A stretch of 31,408 bases of DNA from NCBI GenBank assembly GCA_050175155.1, contig JBFXJF010000027.1:1-31408 (forward strand), read 5' to 3'. Origin of the DNA: JBFXJF01 sp050175155 (GTDB lineage: Bacteria; Bacillota; Bacilli; Tepidibacillales; Tepidibacillaceae). Position numbers and translations under genes: made by a program. Positions 7,172-14,170 of the stretch are shown here, one piece after another. A model generated the notes under the pieces. That model saw only the letters and a list, made by a program, of their open reading frames with translations, did no database searches and was not told the DNA's origin. Every line of letters starts with the position of its first letter. Position 1 is the stretch's first letter.

Positions 7172-7861
7172 TTAACTTATTTTATTTTTTATTGCAATAT
7201 ATAGCTGCCCATCAGTTTGAAGTGCAGCAAATATAACATCATTAACATTTGTAATATTTCTCATCTTTAACTGATTTAACAGCCATTCAATATCTAGATT
7301 AATCATTTTTAAATGAGATATCATAATCTCACCATTGATAATCAATTCTGTCATTAGTCCCTTGTAGTTAGTAGAAATATTTAAATCCTTTGTAGTTACA
7401 GTATTATATTGTGGCTTTTTTAATACACTTAAATCTCCATTAGGCTCTAATATTGCAAATTCCACTTCTGTTATATCAAAAACATCTTTTTGTCGAAGCT
7501 GCATTAGCAGATCACCTATGTGATATCTTGATTTTGCCATATTTTTATCAATAATAGTTCCGTTTTGAATAATAATTAAAGGTTCACTATCTACAATTTT
7601 TCGGAAAGTCAAATTTTTTAAAGAAATATATCCAACAATAATAGGCAAAACACCCCATACTATAGTAGCAATTATGCTATCAATAGTATTAATAGACCTA
7701 TCAACAGAAACAGAGGCAATTATTGAACCTATTGTAATTGAAACGACATGATCAAAAAATGTAAGTTCTGAACGATGCTTTCGCCCCATTAAACGAGCTA
7801 TAAAAAGAAGTCCTATAAAAGAAAATATAGCTCTCAAAAAAATATTAAAATACCCACTCAT
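7172..7861 (-). CDS. DUF421/YetF family membrane protein
   Basis: Predicted three-helix inner membrane protein with a cytoplasmic YetF-type C-terminal domain; the molecular function of the family is not settled. At 229 aa it has the usual length. Visible features are the N-terminal helices (FIGLLFIARLMGRKHRSELTF region), the conserved FDHVVSITIGSIIASVSVDRS segment, and the paired C-terminal beta domain with PLIIIQNGTI and LMTELIINGEI. The start follows AGGAGG at 6-7 nt. It is closer to the textbook DUF421 form than the two paralogues at 9178 and 9893. A cfa fragment lies directly downstream on the same strand. Confidence 0.85.
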   Translation of the reverse strand: MSGYFNIFLRAIFSFIGLLFIARLMGRKHRSELTFFDHVVSITIGSIIASVSVDRSINTIDSIIATIVWGVLPIIVGYISLKNLTFRKIVDSEPLIIIQNGTIIDKNMAKSRYHIGDLLMQLRQKDVFDITEVEFAILEPNGDLSVLKKPQYNTVTTKDLNISTNYKGLMTELIINGEIMISHLKMINLDIEWLLNQLKMRNITNVNDVIFAALQTDGQLYIAIKNKIS

Positions 7862-8000
7862 AAAATTCCTCCTGATATTATAATAAACAAAATGGTAATA
7901 TTTTCTATTATTACCTTAAATATTTCATATATTCATATATATTGGTATTGATATTTTTGGAACATTTAATGGTTGTTTTTTTATAAAGTTTTATTTGTAA

Positions 8001-8039
8001 AGAAAAAGAGATCCTCCTAATTTACTTTAGGCTGATCTC
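8001..8039 (-). terminator. Terminator of the recombinase remnant
   Basis: GAGATC (8008-8013) pairs with GATCTC (8034-8039) around an inner CCTAA/TTAGG stem. Read on the minus strand, the hairpin is followed by TTTTTCTTT. Confidence 0.7.
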
Positions 8040-8050
8040 AAATTTTCTAA

Positions 8051-8356
8051 CTAAGTCTTCTCAATAATCATAAAAAACAAATCCATATCAAATTCTTCTA
8101 TTGGTTCTACATTTTCTATAATTCTCATAAACTGCTTTGCCTTGTATCTTTGAAGCGAATTATCACTTTTTAAATGCTCCTTCCACTTCTCCATAAAATA
8201 ATTTTTATTTTCAATCATTGCATTAAAGGTATTTATAAAAGCTTGGTATAAAACTCTATCATCTATATGCTTATTCTCACAGCTCTTCTCAACTTTAACT
8301 ATATACTTCTTATTACATCTCCAAATAATTCTTCTAAGTCTTTCATTATTGGAGTT
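8051..8356 (-). pseudogene. C-terminal fragment of a large serine recombinase
   Basis: The minus-strand frame, opening after a TGA at 8357-8359, reads NERLRRIIWRCNKKYIVKVE, then CENKHIDDRVLYQAF, then a charged helix to FFMIIEKT-stop. This resembles the zinc-ribbon end and following helix of large serine recombinases from Clostridial mobile elements (CNKKY...CENKHIDD...). The catalytic resolvase domain (about 300 residues) is missing. It marks a former integrative element. Confidence 0.65.
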
Positions 8357-8481
8357 TCATACCTTTCTCCCAAAGGTATGTTTCCTTATGGCAAAATTGT
8401 TGTATTATAAAAATGTCTTTATTCATATTTTGCCTCATATTGATTATTATTTCTTCTTTTTTGATTAATTTCTATGTTTAC

Positions 8482-8514
8482 AGTATAAAAGGAAATTATG
8501 AAGTTATTGTGGAG
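8482..8514 (-). promoter_or_regulatory. Tandem 11-bp repeat promoter, site 6 (leftward)
   Basis: On the minus strand CTCCACAATAA (8514-8504), then CTTCATAATTT (8503-8493), a 5-nt gap (CCTTT) and TATACT (8487-8482). The layout is identical to five other sites in this window. It points away from the copD-like gene, towards the 26-codon ORF and the recombinase remnant. Confidence 0.65.
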
Positions 8515-8572
8515 ATACAAAATTTTTTTCTCCGTAGAAATTTTATAGTAAAAAGGTTTTTTGAATAAATAA

Positions 8573-8599
8573 TTGCAAAAATATCATACTAACTATAAT
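8573..8599 (+). promoter_or_regulatory. Likely promoter of the copD-like/DUF421 operon
   Basis: A perfect TATAAT at 8594-8599 lies 41 nt before the ATG. The best -35 is TTGCAA (8573-8578), with a short 15-nt spacer. Confidence 0.4.
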
Positions 8600-8639
8600 G
8601 TTCTTGCAATTAATTACTATTAAAGGAGGCTTTTATTTA

Positions 8640-9146
8640 ATGGAAATAGTTCATGTAATATCTGGTTCACTACATATCCTATCTGCAGTTACTTGGATTG
8701 GAAGCATGATATATAGTGAATTTGGTGTTAAGCCTGCACTCAAAAATTTAGGAGATATAAAGGCTCATTCAGTAAATGGTAATGTAATGAAAAAATTTTC
8801 AGTACTGACATGGATTAGTCTTATTATTCTTATACTTACTGGAATATATGCAATATATAGTGAAAAAGACAAATTAACACCAGTTTTTGAAGAATCTTCA
8901 GGCATTGTTTTACTTGTAAAGCTTATTTTAGTAGCAGCAATGATTATTATTTTATTTCTTCAAGTGTTTGTATATGGTCCTAAAATGCAAAGCCTTATAA
9001 GTACAGCTACACCACAAAATAGAGAAAATCAGAAGGAAATGATCAAGACTACAAACATCTCCAAAACTTTATCAAAAATTCATTTATATGTTGGTATCAT
9101 CATTGTTATCCTAGCTGTTATTCTTTCACAGTTACTTGAAAAATAA
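8640..9146 (+). CDS. CopD-like four-helix membrane protein
   Basis: Predicted integral membrane protein resembling the CopD copper-resistance domain. CopD proteins are linked to copper handling, but this one is a minimal 168-aa version whose role is inferred. Four hydrophobic segments are visible: the first with HVISGSLHILSAVTWIGS, then FSVLTWISLIILILTGIYAI, then a third with the LVKLILVAAMIIILFLQVF core, and a last IHLYVGIIIVILAVILS. Conserved-looking His and Trp lie in helix 1. The start is ATG 8640 after AAAGGAGG, not the in-frame ATG at 8598. It heads an operon with two DUF421 genes and two coat-F-like genes. A frameshifted copy with the same downstream gene start is at 6294. Confidence 0.75.
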   Translation: MEIVHVISGSLHILSAVTWIGSMIYSEFGVKPALKNLGDIKAHSVNGNVMKKFSVLTWISLIILILTGIYAIYSEKDKLTPVFEESSGIVLLVKLILVAAMIIILFLQVFVYGPKMQSLISTATPQNRENQKEMIKTTNISKTLSKIHLYVGIIIVILAVILSQLLEK

Positions 9147-9177
9147 TTATCTAAGATAATAATTTAGGAGGTTTACT

Positions 9178-9876
9178 TTGGACTGGAATTCATTTATGGA
9201 AGGAAGTAAGGATTTATCAGTATTTGCTTTGGCAATACGAGCTGTTATCCTTTATATTGCTTTGATCATTGCAACTCGTATTATGGGTCATCGTCAGGTA
9301 GGAATTTTATCAGGTCATAACTATTTAGTAGCTGCTGGAATTGTCAGTTTAGCTGCCATAAGAATGTTAAACCCAGAATCGTCTCTTACTTCTGGATTAG
9401 TAATTATCTTTGTATATGCTTTTGTAAATACTTTTTTGTCTTATTTAGATATAAAATGGCCTAATATTATAGATAGAAAACCAACAATTCTTATGAAGGA
9501 TGGAATACTACTTAGGAAAAATATACTTGATTGCCATGTAACATTAGATAACCTATTAGGTCAATTGAGATTCAGAGGAGCCCATAATCTATCAGAAATT
9601 GATACTATTATACTAGAACCCTATGGAAAAATAAATGCTATTAAAAAACCTGAAGCATTACCGCTTACAAGAAAACAGATGAATTTACCACCTAAAATGG
9701 CAACACTGCCTACAATTATAATTTATGATGGAAAAATAGATGAAAAAAATCTTCATAGCATGGGATTAGATCATGATTGGCTAATGACAAAATTAGAAGA
9801 AAAAGGCATAAACAATCCAAAAGATATATTTTTAGCTATGCTTGAATCAGATGGAACTGTTTATATAAGTATATAA
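9178..9876 (+). CDS. DUF421/YetF-like membrane protein, divergent type A
   Basis: A 232-aa protein with a TTG start preceded by TTTAGGAGG. N-terminal helices (ALAIRAVILYIALIIATRIM, then GLVIIFVYAFVNTFL) are followed by a cytoplasmic YetF-like domain with two similar halves: KPTILMKDGILLRKNIL and PTIIIYDGKIDEKNLHS. The motif RIMGHRQVG replaces the usual RLMGRK.. of DUF421. The end, DIFLAMLESDGTVYISI, matches the family's C-terminus. It is 31 nt after the copD-like gene and 16 nt before the next DUF421 gene, so it is clearly in one operon. Its first nine codons recur at 6840 in the broken copy. Confidence 0.82.
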   Translation: MDWNSFMEGSKDLSVFALAIRAVILYIALIIATRIMGHRQVGILSGHNYLVAAGIVSLAAIRMLNPESSLTSGLVIIFVYAFVNTFLSYLDIKWPNIIDRKPTILMKDGILLRKNILDCHVTLDNLLGQLRFRGAHNLSEIDTIILEPYGKINAIKKPEALPLTRKQMNLPPKMATLPTIIIYDGKIDEKNLHSMGLDHDWLMTKLEEKGINNPKDIFLAMLESDGTVYISI

Positions 9877-9892
9877 TAAAGAAGGTACGATA

Positions 9893-10615
9893 ATGGATTT
9901 ACTAAAAGATATATTTGGAACGGCTGAAGAAATTGGTCCCTTTGTATTTGCATTGCGCAGTATTGCAGTTGGAGTTCTTCTTTTTTTAGAAGGAAAAATA
10001 TTACCCCACAGATCTGGTGGGCAGTTTGCAGGTTATGACTTTGCGTTTTTCTGGATGATGGGCGGAATAACAGCATCTCCATTATTTGAAGCTAAAATAA
10101 GTTTCATTAATACTGCTGTTATTATTGTTGTAATATATATTCTTCATTATCTTATATCATATATAGCTGTAAAAAATAGAACTTTCGCTAAAGTTGTAAT
10201 GGGAAAAGCAATACCGTTAGTATTAGGTGGAAAGATTTTTCGCCCTAATATGGCAAAAGCTTTCTTTCCATTAGAATTGCTGTTATCTGATATGAGGAAT
10301 ATAGATGCACCTAATATTAGTGAAGTGGAAGCTGTAGTTTTGGAAACCAGCGGGCATGTAAGCGTTCTAAAAAAATCAGATCATCAGCCTGTAACTCCAA
10401 AGGACTTAAATATTCAAACCATGGGAAGTGGTCTTCCAACGCTACTTATCAATGAGGGAAAGATTGAAGAAAAAAATCTTAAAGAATTAGGATATGATGA
10501 GAAATGGTTAAAAGATGAATTGCTTAAAAAAGGTATCTCAAATATAAAAGATGTTTATGCTGCATTAATTGATGTTTCAGGAGAACTATACTATTCTGTA
10601 ATAACTGAAAAATAA
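9893..10615 (+). CDS. DUF421/YetF-like membrane protein, divergent type B
   Basis: A 240-aa paralogue of the preceding gene. It has two or three N-terminal helices (FALRSIAVGVLLFLEGKILP, then FINTAVIIVVIYILHYLISY) and a C-terminal YetF-like domain with KAIPLVLGGKIFRPNMAK, LPTLLINEGKIEEKNL and DVYAALIDVSGELYYSV. The segment RSGGQFAGYDFAFFWMMGGI sits where DUF421 proteins have the FDHVV...GSI loop. The tight spacing to both neighbours and the pairing of two different DUF421 types suggest a hetero-oligomer, but that is inference. Preceded by AAAGAAGGTACGATA, a weak but plausible ribosome binding site. Confidence 0.82.
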   Translation: MDLLKDIFGTAEEIGPFVFALRSIAVGVLLFLEGKILPHRSGGQFAGYDFAFFWMMGGITASPLFEAKISFINTAVIIVVIYILHYLISYIAVKNRTFAKVVMGKAIPLVLGGKIFRPNMAKAFFPLELLLSDMRNIDAPNISEVEAVVLETSGHVSVLKKSDHQPVTPKDLNIQTMGSGLPTLLINEGKIEEKNLKELGYDEKWLKDELLKKGISNIKDVYAALIDVSGELYYSVITEK

Positions 10616-10627
10616 GGAGGTTTAAAA

Positions 10628-10828
10628 ATGCTTACTGAACAAGAAATAATGAATAATGCTTTTAAGGAAATGCAATTCCATGAAGACGGAATGGCAAAAA
10701 AATATGCTAGTATGTCAGCACAAATTAACGATCCTAAATTAAAGCAAATGTTAAAGGGAATGGAACAAGGAGCACGTAATGGTTATAGTACGTTAACGCA
10801 AGCTATGTCAAAGTTTTCAATTGTTTAA
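10628..10828 (+). CDS. Small coat-F-like helical protein A
   Basis: A 66-aa protein starting LTEQEIMNNAFKEMQFHEDG and ending in a helix without a membrane segment. The opening 'LTEQEIxNxxxxxxKxxxxxY' and 'NDPKLKQMLKGM' pattern resembles half of the spore-coat protein F family (CotF-like, ferritin-like helical hairpins), though it is far shorter than full CotF. It lies 12 nt after the DUF421 gene, with AAGGAGG overlapping the gap. DUF421 proteins next to small spore proteins are known from spore-former genomes, so a forespore or coat role is likely but unproven. Confidence 0.7.
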   Translation: MLTEQEIMNNAFKEMQFHEDGMAKKYASMSAQINDPKLKQMLKGMEQGARNGYSTLTQAMSKFSIV

Positions 10829-10881
10829 ATTATGGGTGAATACTTTTAAGTTGCCACCCTTTCATTAAAGGAGGATACTAT

Positions 10882-11076
10882 ATGAATAATATGGACTTTT
10901 TACATGATTCTTTACAGAATGAAATGATGTTACAATCTATGTATAATAAACATATGATGGAGATTAGTAATCCAGAAGTACGTCAGCTTTTTACTCAGCT
11001 AAGGGATGCAAAAATGAAAAATATTACTCAGCTACAGAAAGAAATTCAAACCATGATGCAGCAAGGAAATTTTTAA
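10882..11076 (+). CDS. Small coat-F-like helical protein B
   Basis: A 64-aa, Met- and Gln-rich helical protein: MNNMDFLHDSLQNEMMLQSM, then ISNPEVRQLFTQLRD and MKNITQLQKEIQTMMQQG. The 'FLxDxLxxExxxxxxY...ISNPEVRQ' pattern is that of the coat F family. It probably pairs with the protein from 10628, which has the matching layout. Ribosome binding site AAAGGAGG. The gene's 3' flank originally led into a terminator like that at 5223, but the hairpin is interrupted around 11115. Confidence 0.7.
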   Translation: MNNMDFLHDSLQNEMMLQSMYNKHMMEISNPEVRQLFTQLRDAKMKNITQLQKEIQTMMQQGNF

Positions 11077-11141
11077 TAATCATCTTAAATTTAAGGTTCT
11101 GGCTTTTATTGTAGCGGGTTCAGTTTTAAGGTGCAAATTTA

Positions 11142-11177
11142 AAAATCAACCAAAAATCACAAGCATTTTCACAATAA
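11142..11177 (+). repeat. Array of three 12-bp units, left of the EEP gene
   Basis: AAAATCAACCAA, AAATCACAAGCA and TTTTCACAATAA follow each other with exact 12-bp period, sharing a WTCACAA core. Related units at 12646-12743 flank the other side of the EEP gene. The array starts within 30 nt of where the coat-F operon terminator is interrupted. Confidence 0.6.
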
Positions 11178-11220
11178 AAATTGAGGCTAAATTTTAAAAA
11201 TTCTCATAGTTAATCACACA

Positions 11221-11261
11221 AAAAAACACCTAAAGTATCATAAATTCTTTAGGTGTTTTTT
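11221..11261. terminator. Bidirectional terminator
   Basis: A perfect 15-bp stem, AAAAAACACCTAAAG (11221-11235) with its complement at 11247-11261. A- and T-runs on both sides let it work in either direction. It lies between the convergent coat-F operon and EEP gene. The remaining 11262-11430 shows no gene, only short hairpins. Confidence 0.85.
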
Positions 11262-11430
11262 ACATATCGTTATGTCGCATAATATTGCGCAACATTATCA
11301 GCTTCATTCAATGTTTATGTATAGTGGAGGGAAGGCACAATTTAACCCTCGACTCCATATTGTCATTGTTGTATTGTTTCATTTAACTTCTTAAAAGTAT
11401 ATTTATACTCAAGCTTCTCTCGTAGCGTAT

Positions 11431-12414
11431 TTAACAATTTTTCATTTTGAATTCAGCAATCACGCCAGCATGGTCAGATGGCCAAAGTCTTGTGAACGTT
11501 CGATCAGATTGGGCTTCACCTACTAATTCGTCTTTTACTATATTCCAATCGTCCTTATTCTTAATTAAAATCAAATCAATTCTTTCAGTTAGTTTGGACT
11601 GTGCATTTAATAAATCAGCATCCTGACAGCAGGTAAACCCGTCTCCTTTACCTGCAATAAGCCAAGTATCCTCAAAACCTGCTGCGATTAGATTCCCATA
11701 AGTCGGCGTTCCACTACCATTAGCATTTGAATTAAAATCACCAATAAAAATAAGTGGCCGTTTTGTTTGTCCAGGTCCCGCCAACAATTCGTTTGCTTGG
11801 GCGACCTGCACTCGTGGAGAAAGTGGCTCAAGATGGGTATTAACCAATCTAAACTTATGACCTTTAAAATAAGCATCAATTGACGTCCAACCCCTAATGA
11901 CAGTAAATGGCTGGCCGGCAATATTGACCTGTAGGTTAGTTTTAAAATCTTCTTCCTGTGTTCTGATAATCTTTAACTTACAATCCTCCCGGACCAAAAT
12001 GGCTTCTCTATCCGTAAAACTAATCGTATTTCCTGAACTGTCCGGTAGCTCTGTTGTATTACCCTCGTGCACTACAGCTATTCTATAGTGCAGCCCTTTA
12101 TTTGCTAATACATTAAGAAGAATATCAAGAAAATCGTATACAACCTCATGTGAACAAGGTATATTCTTGGGTGGAATAAGCTTTATCAGAACTGACTCTT
12201 GTAATCCGATAATGTCAGGCTCTTGTAATATTATCTGGCGGGCAATAGCCCTTGCCCGGTTCGGAAAATTTGTAGCCAGGAATTGACGAAAAACTTCTGT
12301 TACACGTACAGGGATTTGTTCAGGTTTTGTAGCAGTAAAGATTGGTGCAAAGTCCGCCCCCTGATAAATATTCCATGTCATAATTGAAAGAGGTACATTT
12401 CTTTCCAAATACAT
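11431..12414 (-). CDS. Endonuclease/exonuclease/phosphatase (EEP) family hydrolase
   Basis: Predicted metal-dependent phosphodiesterase of the DNase I-like fold; the substrate (nucleic acid, phospholipid or sugar phosphate) cannot be told from sequence. Motifs in order: MTWNIYQGADF at the N-terminus, DIIGLQESV carrying the metal-binding Glu, LVNTHLEPLSP, IFIGDFNSNANGSGTPTY, RIDLILIK and the final WPSDHAGVIAEF. All catalytic residues are present. I choose the ATG at 12414 behind GAAAGAAGTG, about 327 aa; an in-frame ATG at 12465 adds 17 unlike residues. There is no signal peptide. Base composition is visibly richer in G+C than neighbours (many GCC, CCG and CGG codons), and 12-bp-period repeat arrays flank it, which suggests arrival by transfer. 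Confidence 0.85.
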   Translation of the reverse strand: MYLERNVPLSIMTWNIYQGADFAPIFTATKPEQIPVRVTEVFRQFLATNFPNRARAIARQIILQEPDIIGLQESVLIKLIPPKNIPCSHEVVYDFLDILLNVLANKGLHYRIAVVHEGNTTELPDSSGNTISFTDREAILVREDCKLKIIRTQEEDFKTNLQVNIAGQPFTVIRGWTSIDAYFKGHKFRLVNTHLEPLSPRVQVAQANELLAGPGQTKRPLIFIGDFNSNANGSGTPTYGNLIAAGFEDTWLIAGKGDGFTCCQDADLLNAQSKLTERIDLILIKNKDDWNIVKDELVGEAQSDRTFTRLWPSDHAGVIAEFKMKNC

Positions 12415-12645
12415 ATTATTCACTTCTTTCTTTTCTATCTTATAATTTAGTATATGATTCGACATTTTCTTTGGTACAGGTTAATGGGAATTCTTTTCTT
12501 GGAAATTACGCTAAAGAACCTGAACTTATAAATAATTTCTCCTATTGAATTCTATAAGAAAAAGATAATTAGATTTTTTATTCAGTGTATTAAGTTGTTT
12601 CACATAATAATACTTATTTACATCTTAAATGCAAATTTTAGAGGT

Positions 12646-12743
12646 AAATCACATAGAAAATCACAACGATATTCACAAGCAAATTCACAACGATAATAAA
12701 TTTATTATTAGTGTGAAAATATATGTGAAAACCCTTGTGAATT
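12646..12743. repeat. Palindromic double array of 12-bp units
   Basis: Four units read rightwards with exact 12-bp period (AAATCACATAGA, AAATCACAACGA, TATTCACAAGCA, AATTCACAACGA; 12646-12693), a TAATAAATTTATTA centre, then three inverted units (TTAGTGTGAAAA, TATATGTGAAAA, CCCTTGTGAATT; 12708-12743). The whole is nearly one palindrome. The outer inverted part resembles the inverse of the array at 11142. It looks like subterminal binding sites of a mobile element, or two joined element ends. No gene is seen in 12466-12645. Confidence 0.65.
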
Positions 12744-12777
12744 TTTGATGTTTTTTCTATAAAAATCGTCTATAAAC

Positions 12778-12860
12778 AATCCTGCTGGACCTCCTCCTAT
12801 AACAACTATTTTTTGCATACTTTTGCCCATCCTTAATTGTAGATTATTTATATTATTTCC
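12778..12860 (-). pseudogene. 5' end and leader fragment of the FAD oxidoreductase gene
   Basis: About 80 nt nearly identical to 2792-2872, covering the leader and the codons for MGKSMQKIVVIGGGPAGL. Homology ends exactly where the palindromic array's flank begins (GGATTG then TTTATAGACG). The rest of the gene copy is gone. Confidence 0.75.
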
Positions 12861-12974
12861 TGTTAATTTTCAATTATAATTATTAGGATAAAGTAACATT
12901 AAAACCTATGTTTAAATCTGTCCATAATACGGGTTAAGAAGTGTTTTTTAATTTTAGTTCAATAAAAATAATTA

Positions 12975-13007
12975 TTCCATAACTTCTTCATAATTGTTTT
13001 GTAAAAT
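12975..13007 (+). promoter_or_regulatory. Tandem 11-bp repeat promoter, site 1 (pspA operon)
   Basis: TTCCATAACTT (12975-12985), CTTCATAATTG (12986-12996), a 5-nt gap and TAAAAT (13002-13007). It lies 63 nt before the pspA start codon. There is no normal -35 box; the second repeat occupies its place, as expected for an activator-dependent promoter. Confidence 0.7.
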
Positions 13008-13070
13008 AAAAGAAACTATAGAGAAATAGACCTAAAAATATAAAATCTATAAAAAAGGAAGGCGTGTAAA

Positions 13071-13775
13071 ATGAGTATTTTTAATAGAATCAGCAATATA
13101 TTAAAGGGGTATGCAAATAATGCTTTGGATTCCTTAGAAGATCCCAAAATAATAGTAGAACAAGCTATAAGGGACTTAGAGGAAGTAAGAAAGGAAACAA
13201 CTGATGCAGTTGCAAGCTGCATGGCAGAAGAAAAAAGGTTAGAAGCATTGCTGGAAGAAACAAACAATAAAACAGCGTTGTGGCATAACAGAGCTGTTAA
13301 TGCTTTGAAGTCAGGTAATGAAGAAGATGCTAAAAAAGCATTGGATGAAAGGAATAAATTTAAAGCCCAAGCAGAAAGACTTACATTTTCTTATAATGAG
13401 CAAAAGGAGCAAGTTGTAATATTGAGAGACAGCCTTGATGAAATAAATGACAGAATTGAAGAAGCAAAGAGAAGAAAAGAAAATATTATTGCTCAAGACA
13501 GAATTAATGAAGCTAATAATAATGTGAATAAAGTTTTAACTAAAACTTCTAAAAATAATGTATTCGAACAATTGGATAAAATGGAGGAAAAAGTTAATTC
13601 TCAAAAATATAAAATTGATTCTCTAAGAGAATTAGAAAAGAAAGATAAAGATACAGATTATTCAAAATACGATAATATATCATCAAATGATGATTTAGCT
13701 TCATTAAAAAAAGAGATATTTGGTGAAGATGTTAATTCTGATTTAGAAAAACTGAAAAAAGAAGTTGAAGGGTAA
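13071..13775 (+). CDS. pspA: PspA/IM30 family membrane-stress protein
   Basis: Predicted ESCRT-III-like coiled-coil protein that binds and protects the inner face of the cytoplasmic membrane. The 234-aa length fits. It starts with the family's amphipathic helix MSIFNRISNILKGYANNALD, then the DSLEDPKIIVEQAIRDLEE segment typical of PspA, and continues as one long charged coiled coil to a C-terminal IFGEDVNSDLEKLKKEVEG helix. Strong ribosome binding site AAGGAAGG. It is first in an operon with an unknown 106-aa protein 2 nt downstream, then lemA and htpX. A tandem-repeat promoter precedes it. Confidence 0.9.
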   Translation: MSIFNRISNILKGYANNALDSLEDPKIIVEQAIRDLEEVRKETTDAVASCMAEEKRLEALLEETNNKTALWHNRAVNALKSGNEEDAKKALDERNKFKAQAERLTFSYNEQKEQVVILRDSLDEINDRIEEAKRRKENIIAQDRINEANNNVNKVLTKTSKNNVFEQLDKMEEKVNSQKYKIDSLRELEKKDKDTDYSKYDNISSNDDLASLKKEIFGEDVNSDLEKLKKEVEG

Positions 13776-13777
13776 TA

Positions 13778-14098
13778 ATGAACAATATTTATGTAGAGGA
13801 ATATATAACAGATGAAGAAAGAGACAGGGCATATGAATTCATTAGGATGCTTCTCAAAGCTCTTCCCATAAAAAGTGATGTAAAAAAAGGTGACGTAGAA
13901 GGCGTAAATGTTATGCTTACGTATCATAAAACAAAAATGAAAAATGAAGCCAATTTTTATATTGATATAAACGATGAATTTTATACCGCTAAATATATAC
14001 ATTCTAAATTAAATCATTACAAAATTTCTATAACCAATAAATTAACAGTATTTATATTAAATAACAAAGATGCTGTTGAAGAATTTATAATGAATTAA
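13778..14098 (+). CDS. Unknown 106-aa protein coupled to pspA
   Basis: I do not recognise this protein. Its ATG lies 2 nt after the pspA stop codon, so translation is probably coupled and the product probably works with PspA. It is soluble, with no signal peptide or membrane helix, and mixes charged helix (ITDEERDRAYEFIRMLLKAL) with short strands (NVMLTYHKTK, NFYIDIND, KLTVFILNN). No Cys is present and no catalytic motif is evident. Size and position recall small PspA partners in other Firmicutes, but I cannot name a family. Confidence 0.7.
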   Translation: MNNIYVEEYITDEERDRAYEFIRMLLKALPIKSDVKKGDVEGVNVMLTYHKTKMKNEANFYIDINDEFYTAKYIHSKLNHYKISITNKLTVFILNNKDAVEEFIMN

Positions 14099-14115
14099 TT
14101 AAAAAAATGTTTTGT

Positions 14116-14137
14116 AGGAGGGAATAAAACCCCTCCT
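14116..14137 (+). terminator. Small hairpin between the 106-aa gene and lemA
   Basis: AGGAGGG (14116-14122) pairs with CCCTCCT (14131-14137), followed by TTATAAAT. It has too few T residues for a strong terminator; it may attenuate read-through into lemA or stabilise the upstream transcript. Confidence 0.4.
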
Positions 14138-14170
14138 TTATAAATAATCCATTATTAGCCGGAGGTAAAA

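Larger units (their letters stand above)
7862..8639. other. Region between divergent DUF421 and copD-like genes
   Basis: Contains a minus-strand terminator (8001), a serine recombinase remnant (8051), a tandem-repeat promoter pointing left (8482-8514) and the copD-like promoter. A 26-codon minus-strand ORF (8346-8426, beginning MNKDIFIIQQF) is first in line after the leftward promoter but has no recognisable relatives and a poor ribosome binding site. The stretch 7862-7980 is AT-rich, without a gene. Confidence 0.5.

Noticed and set aside
8180..8210. CTTCTCCATAAAATAA on the plus strand resembles the second 11-bp repeat
   Set aside because: The first repeat is missing (TCCTTCCACTT), and it lies inside the recombinase coding remnant, where it encodes FMEKW on the other strand.
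11268..11320. Minus-strand frame reading NEADNVAQYYAT-stop downstream of the EEP gene
   Set aside because: It looks like a real protein ending but is too short to assign, and the frame closes within a few codons upstream.
12528..12556. TTTCTCCTATTGAATTCTATAAG resembles the repeat-plus-(-10) layout
   Set aside because: The spacing is 2 nt short, the first repeat is absent and the second repeat has an extra T; probably chance in AT-rich DNA.
13658..14002. 114-codon minus-strand ORF across pspA and the 106-aa gene
   Set aside because: Shadow of two overlapping-operon genes with clear protein signatures or coupling on the plus strand.
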